5,720 nt of DNA from Rhizobiaceae bacterium (lineage in GTDB: Bacteria; Pseudomonadota; Alphaproteobacteria; Rhizobiales; Rhizobiaceae), in the NCBI GenBank assembly GCA_028865845.1, contig JAGWJK010000341.1:1-5720 (forward strand), given 5' to 3'. Under the pieces are notes generated by a model, which saw nothing but the letters and a program-made list of their open reading frames with translations, ran no database searches and was not told where the DNA came from. A program made the translations under genes and the position numbers. This document shows positions 1 through 5,492 of this stretch, in pieces. Each line of letters begins with the position of its first letter. The first letter of the stretch is position 1.

Positions 1-902
1 ATCGATGTTTTTGTGACGGCCTCGGTGCCGCCCTGCCCCCAAAATCGTCGCACGACGTCTTCGGCGCTCTCGTCCGGCAGCCCCCAAGACGACACCCGCA
101 GGCGCGGCACGGCGGCAAGAAGACCGCGCGTATAGTCCTCGCAAGGCGCATCGAGAAGTGTCGCGGTTGCGCCCTCCTCCACAACCTCTCCGTTCTTCAT
201 GACCAGCACCCGGTCGGCAACGTCCGAGATCACGCCCATGTCGTGGGTCACGAGGATGACCGACACCCGGGTTTCGTCGACCAGCTCACGCAGCAATCGA
301 AGGATCTGTTTCTGAACGGTGGTATCGAGCGCAGAGGTCGGTTCATCAGCAACGATGATATCAGGCGCCCCCGCCAGCGCGATCGCAATCACCACGCGCT
401 GACGCTGGCCACCCGAAAGCTGATGCGGGAAGCTGCGAAATCGTTCCGCTGGATCGTGAATGCCGACGCGTGCCAGCAATTCGAGGGCGCGCGCACGGGC
501 GTCCCTCTTTGCCATTTTCGCTTGGGTCGCAAGGATCGTCTCCTGCACCTGGGCGCCGATGGTCATCAATGGATCGAGCGAGGCTGTATGATCCTGGAAG
601 ATCGCCGAGATCTTGCGGCCCCTGATCGCATCGCGCTGCCGCTCGCTCATCCGGTCGAGATCCTGACCGTGAAAACAGATCGTGCCGGCGGTTCGCTCGA
701 ATTCGGGGGGAAGCAATCCGAGGATCGCTTGGCCGAGGGTGGACTTACCGGCGCCTGACTCTCCGATCAGCCCGAGGATTTCGCCACGGCGCAAGTCCAG
801 ATTGACCTCGCGCAGGATTGTCGTCGATCCGGCCGCTCCACGATACCTGAGCGTCAGATTGCGTATGGCCAGCAACGGTTCTGGGAAACGGTGCTCTGTC
901 AT
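1..902 (-). CDS. Peptide-type ABC transporter ATP-binding protein (DppD/OppD-like), 3' end outside window
   Basis: Cytoplasmic ATPase that would power the importer encoded by the upstream genes. 300 codons are visible and the frame is still open at the left edge. Seen in the translation: Walker A GESGAGKST (47-55), Q-loop IFQD with Gln103, signature LSGGQRQR (162-169), Walker B IIVADEP (182-188), D-loop SALD (190-193) and H-loop His220 in VTHD, so the domain looks catalytically intact. The ATG overlaps the stop of the DppC-like permease (ATGA, 4 bases), and GAGGAG at 917-912 lies 9 bases upstream, which fixes the start. After YTRGLLAAVPRL (257-268) the usual oligopeptide/dipeptide C-terminal region (oligo_HPY, with Cys residues) is not evident. 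Residues 269-300 could be a short tail or a linker to a fused second ATPase domain. Family assignment is firm; substrate is unknown. Confidence 0.95.
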   Translation of the reverse strand, partial: MTEHRFPEPLLAIRNLTLRYRGAAGSTTILREVNLDLRRGEILGLIGESGAGKSTLGQAILGLLPPEFERTAGTICFHGQDLDRMSERQRDAIRGRKISAIFQDHTASLDPLMTIGAQVQETILATQAKMAKRDARARALELLARVGIHDPAERFRSFPHQLSGGQRQRVVIAIALAGAPDIIVADEPTSALDTTVQKQILRLLRELVDETRVSVILVTHDMGVISDVADRVLVMKNGEVVEEGATATLLDAPCEDYTRGLLAAVPRLRVSSWGLPDESAEDVVRRFWGQGGTEAVTKTS

Positions 903-1774
903 ATCGAACGGCTCCTCGGATCCAGGTGGCGTCGAAGCTCCTCGCCGACGAAATTGATGCTGGCGATCAGGCCGAACAGCGCCAGCCCCGGAAACAGGCT
1001 GATCCAGTATTGCCCGGTAAACAGATACTGGAAGCCGTTTGCGACGGTCGATCCGAGGGAAGGTTTGTCGATCGGGACGCCGAGCCCGAGGAAGGACAAG
1101 GTTGCTTCAAGTGCGACGGCGGACCCCAGTTCGATCGGGATCAGCGTGATCGCCGGAGCGATACAGTTCGGCAGCAGATGCCTGAGGATGGTTCTAATCG
1201 TCGGCAGGCGCAGCAGACGGACCGCATCGAGGTAAGGCTTACCGGTTTCGGCCAGCGCCACCCCGCGAACGACCCTCGCATAGACCGCCCATTGCACAAT
1301 GATGATCGCAAGGACGATACGATCAATCCCCGGACCGAGCGTGACGATCGCGATCAGTGCAACCAGGATCGTCGGCAGGCTCAATTGAAGGTCGACGATC
1401 CGCATGATGAGGGCATCGACCCATTTGCCGAAATAGGCCGCACTCACACCGGCCGTCAGGCCGATCAAGGCGGCAACGGAGCTGCTCGTTAAGGCAACGA
1501 CAAGGCTGATGCGCAGACCATAAAGGATGGTGCTCGCCATGTCTCGCCCGAGCCCGTCAGTCCCGAGCAGGTACATAAAGCCACCACTGCCGATCGTTCC
1601 CGGCGGCGATGAGGCTTCCCACGCGTAGATCTGCAATGGGTCGTAGGGGTTTTGCGGCGCGATCAGCGGTGCTGCGAGCGCAAGCAGAATGTATGCGGCA
1701 AGCGAAAGCCTCGAAAGACTGATCCGGAAGCCTATGGGGCGCTTCCACAATGCTCGTATCGTTTCCACCTTCAT
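899..1774 (-). CDS. Peptide-type ABC transporter permease (DppC/OppC-like)
   Basis: Inner-membrane permease of 291 residues, normal length for the DppC family and partner of the DppB-like protein. Seen: an N-terminal membrane segment (about 24-40) ending in LIAPQNPYDP, the family motif LLGTDGLGRD (69-78), then YGLRISL and several hydrophobic segments, a cytoplasmic coupling loop at 181-203 ending in ILRHLLPN, LEATLSFLGLGVP, and the C-terminal LDPR. An ATG at 1789 overlaps the previous stop as ATGA but has no ribosome site. The ATG at 1774 has AAGGGA six bases upstream and is preferred. The longer open frame running up to 2575 is an out-of-frame extension through the DppB-like gene. Odd point: in the coupling loop the usually conserved glycine of the EAA motif is Arg189. 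Function as a permease of this family is firm. Confidence 0.95.
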   Translation of the reverse strand: MKVETIRALWKRPIGFRISLSRLSLAAYILLALAAPLIAPQNPYDPLQIYAWEASSPPGTIGSGGFMYLLGTDGLGRDMASTILYGLRISLVVALTSSSVAALIGLTAGVSAAYFGKWVDALIMRIVDLQLSLPTILVALIAIVTLGPGIDRIVLAIIIVQWAVYARVVRGVALAETGKPYLDAVRLLRLPTIRTILRHLLPNCIAPAITLIPIELGSAVALEATLSFLGLGVPIDKPSLGSTVANGFQYLFTGQYWISLFPGLALFGLIASINFVGEELRRHLDPRSRSI

Positions 1775-1780
1775 GGAGCT

Positions 1781-1786
1781 TCCCTT
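1781..1786 (-). promoter_or_regulatory. Ribosome binding site of the DppC-like gene
   Basis: AAGGGA on the minus strand lies six bases before the ATG at 1774 and inside the six codons that separate it from the alternative ATG at 1789. The alternative ATG has only a pyrimidine-rich stretch before it. This site decides the start in favour of 1774, which leaves an 11-base gap to the DppB-like gene. Confidence 0.65.
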
Positions 1787-2757
1787 CATGCTGAAAGACG
1801 CACGCGCGGGTCGAGCACGGCATAGGAGAGGTCGACGAGTGCGTTCAGCCCGACGAAGGCGACGGAGACGAATGTCAGCGTCGCCATGACGACAGGGCGG
1901 TCGAGAAGCTGGATTGAATCGATCAGCAGTTTGCCGACGCCGGGCCAGGCGAAGATCGTTTCGACAACGACGGCAAACGCAAGCATTCCCCCGAACTGCA
2001 TGCCGACGATGGTGACGATGGGAACACTGATGTTCGGCAGCGTATGACGAAACAGGATGCGTCCGGATGAGAGGCCTTTTGCGCGGCAGAACCGCGTAAA
2101 ATCCTGGCTCTCCACCTCGATCGTACCGGATCGCGAAAGTCGCGCGATCAGCGCTATGTTGGGAATTGCGAGCGCCAAAGCAGGAAGCGTGAGATGCCTT
2201 AGGCCGTCGAGGGTTACGAAGCTCCATTCCAAGCCAAACACCGAGACTGTCTCCCCGCGGCCGCCGGATGGGAACCATCCCGTCAGAATGGCGCCGGTCA
2301 GGATCAGCACCATGCTTAGCCAGAAGGAAGGAATGCTCAGAGCAACGACGCTCGCCCTGAGAATGGTCCGGTCCACCGGGCTGCCTTGCCGGCGTCCGGC
2401 GAGCAGACCAAGCAATGTTCCGAGCGGGGCGGCAATCACCATGGCGATCGAGGCAAGTTCGAGCGTGGCCGGCAGCTTGCTCATCACCAAGCCGAACGCC
2501 GGCAGGTGATAGATATAAGACGTCCCGAAATTGCCGGTGACGACGTTGCGGATGAAGAGCAGGTATTGCCGCCATAAGGGCCGGTCGAGTCCAAGGGCAA
2601 TCGTTGCCCTATGGATATCCTCCGCGGTGGCGGTTTCGATATTGACGATGTTGTAGACCGGGTTGCCCACGGCATGGATTCCGAGGAACCCGACCAACGA
2701 CATGACGAAGAGGAGAAGGATGGCTTGCAACAGCCGTCCCAGCACAACGGTCATCAT
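1786..2757 (-). CDS. Peptide-type ABC transporter permease (DppB/OppB-like)
   Basis: Inner-membrane permease of 323 residues, within the usual range of DppB proteins. Seen: an N-terminal membrane segment (about 5-30), LGLDRPLWRQYL followed by TGNFGTSY (74-81, the family's G-D/N-L/F-G-x-S motif), further membrane segments, GWFPSGGR in the periplasmic loop, and a well-conserved coupling loop at 219-242 (DFTRFCRAKGLSSGR ending RHTLPN). The protein ends LDPRVRLSA, like the DPR terminus of the family. Start: TTG-ATG-ATG lie in frame at 2760, 2757 and 2754. GAGG at 2768-2765, overlapping the stop of the binding-protein gene, is seven bases from the ATG at 2757, so that one is chosen. It follows the binding-protein stop by 9 bases. 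It should pair with the DppC-like protein as a heterodimeric channel. Confidence 0.95.
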   Translation of the reverse strand: MMTVVLGRLLQAILLLFVMSLVGFLGIHAVGNPVYNIVNIETATAEDIHRATIALGLDRPLWRQYLLFIRNVVTGNFGTSYIYHLPAFGLVMSKLPATLELASIAMVIAAPLGTLLGLLAGRRQGSPVDRTILRASVVALSIPSFWLSMVLILTGAILTGWFPSGGRGETVSVFGLEWSFVTLDGLRHLTLPALALAIPNIALIARLSRSGTIEVESQDFTRFCRAKGLSSGRILFRHTLPNISVPIVTIVGMQFGGMLAFAVVVETIFAWPGVGKLLIDSIQLLDRPVVMATLTFVSVAFVGLNALVDLSYAVLDPRVRLSA

Positions 2758-2766
2758 CAAGGTACC

Positions 2767-4359
2767 TCACTCTTTCGCGGGAGCGGCCTGCATGGCCGTG
2801 GTCCAGCCGCGCGGGTGCACCGAGAAGGACGAAACCTTGTGCCCGTATCCAACGATTAGGTGGAAGTGATAGAGCGGAAGCATCGGATAGTCGGCCATCA
2901 CCAATTCGGTGGCGTGGGCAAGCGCTTCGTTTCGCTGCGGGCCCTCGTCGATCGTCTCTGCCTTTGCCAGCATGCCGTCGAATGCCGGGTTCTTGTAGTT
3001 GCCGTAATTGAGCGACCCCATACCCAGTTTGGTATCCGGGGATGCGAGCATGCCGTCGAGGCAGAGCGTTACGGCCTCGCCCGAGCAGCCGCCGTACCAG
3101 ATCGGATAGTCACCATTCGCGCGCTTCGTGGCAAAAACTGAAAACGGAGCCACGACCGGTTGAACGCTGACGCCGATCCGTGCCCAGTTTTGTGCGATGG
3201 ACTGCAGCGATTCTCCATCGCCAGGATATCGCCCTGTCGGTCCAGCGACGACGACGTTGAACCCGTTCGGGAAGCCCGCTTCGGCCAGAAGCTTTTTTGC
3301 GCCATCGTAATCCGGTGGGGTGACTGTCAGCTTGCTCGATGTGCCGGGCAGACCGCTTGGAAAGATCTGCGCTGCAGCCGTTCCATATCCAAGCAGGATC
3401 CTGTCAACGATGAGGTCACGATCCGTCGCCATGGTCAGTGCCTGGCGCACGCGCTTGTCCCGGAGCGGGTTCTTGATCGGGGCACCGGATTTGTCGGTCA
3501 GGCCCGGAGCGTCCTCGCGGCCGACGTCGAATTGAAGAAAGTTCGATCGCGCAGCGGCAGCGCTTTCGACATGCAGACCGCGTTGCTTCAATCCGTCGAC
3601 GTCGCGCGCCGGGATATAATCCGCAACGTCAATGTCACCTGTCGTCAGCGCCGCAACGCGAGCGGCAGGGCTTTCAATGACGCGGAACGTCACTGCCGTC
3701 CAGGCCGGCATTCCACCCCAGTAATTTTCGTTGCGTACGAGTTTCAGGACCTCGCCCGATTGCCAACTCTGGAACTTGTAGGGTCCTGTTCCGACGGGTG
3801 CGGCTCCCGAATTGAGCTCGTCGGTCGTCACGAAGCCCTTCTCCTTATGCGGCATGATGAAGATGGACGTGAGCGACAATGGCAGGGCCGGTGCTTCGCC
3901 GGTCGTTTCGATAACGACGGTCAGCGGATCCGGCGAGGTGACGGATTTGATCATCTGCACATAGGATTGGAAGCCGCCGCTCGGCGTTTTCAGAAAATCT
4001 CGGACACGTTCGATCGAATAGATGACATCCTGCGCGGTAAATGGTGAGCCGTCGTGAAAACGGACATTATCCCGCAGCTTGAATTCCCATTGCGTCGGCG
4101 ACAACCGTCTCCAGGAAACGGCAAGGCCAGGCTGCGGATTGAGGTGTTCATCCTGGTAGACGAGGCGCTCGTAGATTTGCGACAGGAGACTGTCGTTCTC
4201 GCTGAGATCGGCATATTGCGGGTCGAGCGTCATGAGCTTGTATTGCGTGCCGATGCGCAATTCCTCCGCCGCGGCGGCAGTCCCAAAAAATCCCGCCGTG
4301 ATTATAGCGGAAAGAGCTGCTGCGAGCGTCGCCGAGCGGAATTGATTCAATGATGGCAT
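2767..4359 (-). CDS. Periplasmic substrate-binding protein of a peptide-type ABC transporter (SBP_bac_5 family, DppA-like)
   Basis: Secreted solute receptor of 530 residues, first gene of the importer operon. Seen: a Sec-type signal peptide (about 1-31) with a hydrophobic core and cleavage probably after TAAAA before EELRIG, with no lipobox cysteine, so it should be free in the periplasm. The SBP_bac_5 core follows: LDPQ at 45-48, IYERLVY (62-68), the family hallmark WEFKLRDNVRFHDG (91-104) then PFTAQDV, GTGPYKF, RQALTMATDRD, and YPMLPLYH near the C-terminus. AAGGAGGG at 4376-4369 lies nine bases before the ATG and supports the start. Members of this family bind di- and oligopeptides, opines, glutathione, nickel chelates or sugars, so the ligand cannot be stated. 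Cys425 and Cys433 (CSGEAVTLC) could form a disulfide in the periplasm, which is inference. Confidence 0.95.
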   Translation of the reverse strand: MPSLNQFRSATLAAALSAIITAGFFGTAAAAEELRIGTQYKLMTLDPQYADLSENDSLLSQIYERLVYQDEHLNPQPGLAVSWRRLSPTQWEFKLRDNVRFHDGSPFTAQDVIYSIERVRDFLKTPSGGFQSYVQMIKSVTSPDPLTVVIETTGEAPALPLSLTSIFIMPHKEKGFVTTDELNSGAAPVGTGPYKFQSWQSGEVLKLVRNENYWGGMPAWTAVTFRVIESPAARVAALTTGDIDVADYIPARDVDGLKQRGLHVESAAAARSNFLQFDVGREDAPGLTDKSGAPIKNPLRDKRVRQALTMATDRDLIVDRILLGYGTAAAQIFPSGLPGTSSKLTVTPPDYDGAKKLLAEAGFPNGFNVVVAGPTGRYPGDGESLQSIAQNWARIGVSVQPVVAPFSVFATKRANGDYPIWYGGCSGEAVTLCLDGMLASPDTKLGMGSLNYGNYKNPAFDGMLAKAETIDEGPQRNEALAHATELVMADYPMLPLYHFHLIVGYGHKVSSFSVHPRGWTTAMQAAPAKE

Positions 4360-4395
4360 TACGAAGTTCCCTCCTTGGTTTTTGTGTAGTCCTGC

Positions 4396-4418
4396 CGCGA
4401 TGAAGCATCTTCATCGCG
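4396..4418 (-). promoter_or_regulatory. Leader hairpin B of the transporter operon
   Basis: A perfect 10-base-pair stem, CGCGATGAAG with CTTCATCGCG, closed by three bases (ATG when read on the minus strand). It ends 36 bases before the binding-protein start and about 20 bases before its Shine-Dalgarno sequence. No U-tract follows, so it is not an intrinsic terminator. It may stabilise the mRNA 5' end or modulate access to the ribosome site. The stem is directly visible; its role is inference. Confidence 0.55.
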
Positions 4419-4431
4419 CACGCTTCCCTTT

Positions 4432-4461
4432 CCGCAGAACGAAGTCGCCTTCACTCTGCGG
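4432..4461 (-). promoter_or_regulatory. Leader hairpin A of the transporter operon (GCGA tetraloop)
   Basis: Read on the minus strand, CCGCAGA pairs with TCTGCGG (7 pairs), then GT faces GT (two G-U wobbles in RNA), then GAAG pairs with CTTC around the loop GCGA. This gives a continuous 13-pair helix capped by a GNRA-type tetraloop, all within 30 bases. The plus-strand copy would lose the wobbles and the GNRA loop, which suggests the transcript of the transporter operon is the functional one. It lies roughly 20 bases downstream of the inferred transcription start. No known RNA family is recognised. Confidence 0.55.
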
Positions 4462-4479
4462 ATCAGGTTTACCTGCATT

Positions 4480-4508
4480 TTGCATTGTATACTCTGTAGT
4501 GGAATACT
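4480..4508 (+). promoter_or_regulatory. Weak candidate promoter for the divergent small HTH ORF
   Basis: TTGCAT (4480-4485) and AATACT (4503-4508) on the plus strand are 17 bases apart, four of six -10 positions agree with the consensus, and the ATG follows 24 bases later. The site overlaps the minus-strand promoter and the repeat element, so both directions could be controlled together. Weak evidence on its own. Confidence 0.25.
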
Positions 4509-4514
4509 CTACAA
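4485..4514. repeat. Operator-like 30-base element: dyad ends with an internal direct repeat
   Basis: The element begins TTGTA and ends TACAA, and 8 of its 15 facing base pairs are symmetric. It also holds ATACTCT twice in direct orientation (4489-4495 and 4504-4510), 15 bases apart, and the 6-base palindrome GTATAC at 4487-4492. It coincides exactly with the candidate promoter of the transporter operon and overlaps that of the divergent small HTH gene, the expected place for a repressor site. Which regulator binds is unknown; the half-site ATTGTATAC loosely recalls GntR/FadR-type operators, but no such gene is visible. Confidence 0.4.
4486..4514 (-). promoter_or_regulatory. Candidate promoter of the transporter operon
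   Basis: On the minus strand a -35-like TTGTAG (4514-4509) and a -10-like TATACA (4491-4486) are separated by 17 bases. Transcription would begin near 4479 and give a leader of about 120 bases before the binding-protein ATG, including both hairpins. Matches to the sigma-70 consensus are moderate, but the spacing is ideal and the site sits where a promoter is needed. Confidence 0.45.
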
Positions 4515-4532
4515 AACGCAACGAGGTCGCCG

Positions 4533-4688
4533 ATGAAAGTCCCTGAATTTTTCGCGAGGAACCTCAAACAGTTGGAAAGCGAAGAGCGGCTTTCCTGGAA
4601 GGAGCATGCCTTCAGGGCTGGGCCCTCCAACCGCGATCTGCTTGCTCGAGCTCAGAAGTCGGTCAACCCCGCCGACGATGATGGATAG
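4533..4688 (+). CDS. Short XRE/Cro-type helix-turn-helix ORF, probably truncated
   Basis: A 51-codon ORF divergent from the transporter operon, with GAGG at 4523-4526 six bases before the ATG. The translation FARNLKQLESEERLSWKEHA then FRAG (7-30) matches the first two helices of XRE/Cro-CI domains (pattern NLKxLRxxxxLSxxELAxxAG). PSNRDLLARAQKSVNP (31-46) matches the turn and recognition helix. The reading ends at DDDG, where full domains continue with about 20 more residues (helices 4-5), so the DNA-binding fold is incomplete. Its last 26 bases overlap the 3' end of the convergent 235-residue gene. It may be a remnant of the operon's local regulator cut off at a recombination junction, or a genuine mini-regulator. 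Resemblance is by eye, and a chance ORF is possible but less likely given the ribosome site. Confidence 0.5.
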   Translation: MKVPEFFARNLKQLESEERLSWKEHAFRAGPSNRDLLARAQKSVNPADDDG

Positions 4689-5370
4689 ATGAACGGTTGT
4701 GTCCGGCGGCATCGGTTTTCACCGCTCCAGAGAGCGGTAGCCGGTCCGATGAACCGGCGCACATCTCCAGCATATCCATGAGCACGGAGCGCAACTGCAA
4801 CCAAGGAAAGTCGCTTGCGTCGAGCTTCGGGGCTCCGTGCATAATGATGGCGTGAAGTTTGGCTGCCGCGGCCGGAAGGGTGACGGCCGGCAGGGACCAC
4901 AGTGCGGCGATGAGCCTGCTTTCGTGATCTGCAGCGGCGGCCTCGGCCTCCTTCGCGCGGCTAAAGCCGACCGACTCGTCGGCGGCATCCCAATTCTCGA
5001 GACGTGCCGCTAGGTCTCGCTTGGCGCGCTGGCGTTGATCGGCGAATTCTTCGCCCTGGAGCCAGCTTTCGATTTCTTCCTCTGTTGAGGCGACAGCTGG
5101 TGTCGCGCGGGACGGAAGGCGGATTTCCACATAGGGGTGGCCGACAGCATTGAGGAGGTTGGTTTCAAGCCGCTGCTGCAGGCAGCAAAGACGGGCGAAC
5201 TCGCGATAGGAGGCCAACCAGGCATTCCAGGCCGCTAGAGTGGCGTCGATACCCTCCCCGCGTGCGGCCTCTTGATCCGTAGCCAATCCAAGCAGAAACC
5301 TCTCGACCGCCGGCAATATGTTTCTATGCGTGATTGCGGGCACAGTTCTGCTATTCTCAGAATCAGCCAT
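4663..5370 (-). CDS. Conserved hypothetical protein, 235 residues, unknown function
   Basis: Probably a soluble cytoplasmic protein: no signal peptide or membrane segment is seen. The middle is helix-rich and charged (about 97-160, including RQRAKRDLAARLENWDAADE and SRAKEAEAAAADHESRL), possibly coiled coil. Distinct motifs are LCCLQQRLETNLL (61-73), AAKLHAIIMHG (169-179) and DFPWLQLRSVLMDMLEM (187-203). From memory, proteins with this layout are recurrent uncharacterised proteins in Rhizobiales, often in accessory regions; no function is known to me. The ATG at 5370 has GGGAG eight bases upstream, while an in-frame TTG at 5385 overlaps that site and is less likely. The tail after residue 203 (ending in IHHRRRG) looks compositionally different and may come from a sequence junction. 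It is divergent from the XRE gene and convergent with the 51-codon ORF. Confidence 0.85.
   Translation of the reverse strand: MADSENSRTVPAITHRNILPAVERFLLGLATDQEAARGEGIDATLAAWNAWLASYREFARLCCLQQRLETNLLNAVGHPYVEIRLPSRATPAVASTEEEIESWLQGEEFADQRQRAKRDLAARLENWDAADESVGFSRAKEAEAAAADHESRLIAALWSLPAVTLPAAAAKLHAIIMHGAPKLDASDFPWLQLRSVLMDMLEMCAGSSDRLPLSGAVKTDAAGHNRSSIHHRRRG
4721..4758. repeat. Two adjacent inverted repeats inside the 3' part of the 235-residue gene
   Basis: ACCGCTC (4721-4727) pairs with GAGCGGT (4732-4738) around a 4-base loop, and GCCGGT (4740-4745) pairs with ACCGGC (4753-4758) around a 7-base loop. They sit back to back, 33 to 70 bases downstream of the small HTH ORF and shortly before the stop of the minus-strand gene. 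Neither is followed by a T-run in either direction, so a bidirectional intrinsic terminator is not supported, although a structural role at the convergent gene ends is possible. Confidence 0.35.
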
Positions 5371-5410
5371 GATCCGAGCTCCCAATAGCTAGGTTGTGGT
5401 CAGGCTTCAT

Positions 5411-5428
5411 CCAATGCGCCAACATTGG
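5411..5428. repeat. Inverted repeat in the divergent intergenic region (possible operator)
   Basis: The 122 bases between the 235-residue gene and the XRE gene contain CCAAT (5411-5415) facing ATTGG (5424-5428), with a tighter nested CCAA-CA-TTGG at 5419-5428. A repressor site between divergent genes would sit here. The repeat is short and could be chance. No convincing promoter was found in this gap in either direction. Confidence 0.25.
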
Positions 5429-5480
5429 GTGCAGCCGCCCAAATATTGATTCAGGCATCGAGACCATAGCAAACATAACT

Positions 5481-5486
5481 GAAGTG
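5481..5486 (+). promoter_or_regulatory. Weak ribosome binding site that suggests a TTG start
   Basis: GAAGTG lies six bases before the in-frame TTG at 5493, while the other in-frame candidate, GTG at 5484, has no purine-rich site before it. No in-frame ATG exists between the upstream stop at 5370-5372 and the conserved HTH sequence, so a non-ATG start is required. Confidence 0.4.
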
Positions 5487-5492
5487 ATCAAT

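Noticed and set aside
243..758. 171-codon plus-strand ORF opposite the ATPase gene.
   Set aside because: It is antisense to intact Walker and signature motifs and has no family resemblance.
1775..2575. Very long minus-strand frame that joins the DppC-like protein to about 270 extra N-terminal residues.
   Set aside because: The extension is an out-of-frame reading of the DppB-like gene; the permease has its own ribosome site and start at 1774.
3160..4047. 295-codon plus-strand ORF opposite the binding-protein gene.
   Set aside because: It has no recognisable domain and is antisense to a well-supported SBP_bac_5 protein; such shadows are common in GC-rich DNA.
4148..4414. Minus-strand ORF starting inside leader hairpin B and overlapping the binding-protein gene in another frame.
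   Set aside because: It runs 200 bases into a firmly identified gene, has no family resemblance, and its start lies inside a strong stem.
4421..4470. Resemblance of the leader to the 3' half of a TPP riboswitch (ACCTGATC before a stem and AGGGAAGCG after it, minus strand).
   Set aside because: The 5' half, including the essential CTGAGA box, is absent upstream, and the conserved GGATAAT-type sequence between the two blocks is replaced by the hairpin. An intact thiamine aptamer cannot form; the match may be chance or a decayed relic.
4721..4738. Hairpin near the convergent gene ends considered as an intrinsic terminator.
   Set aside because: It has no T-run on either strand and lies within the coding sequence of the 235-residue protein.
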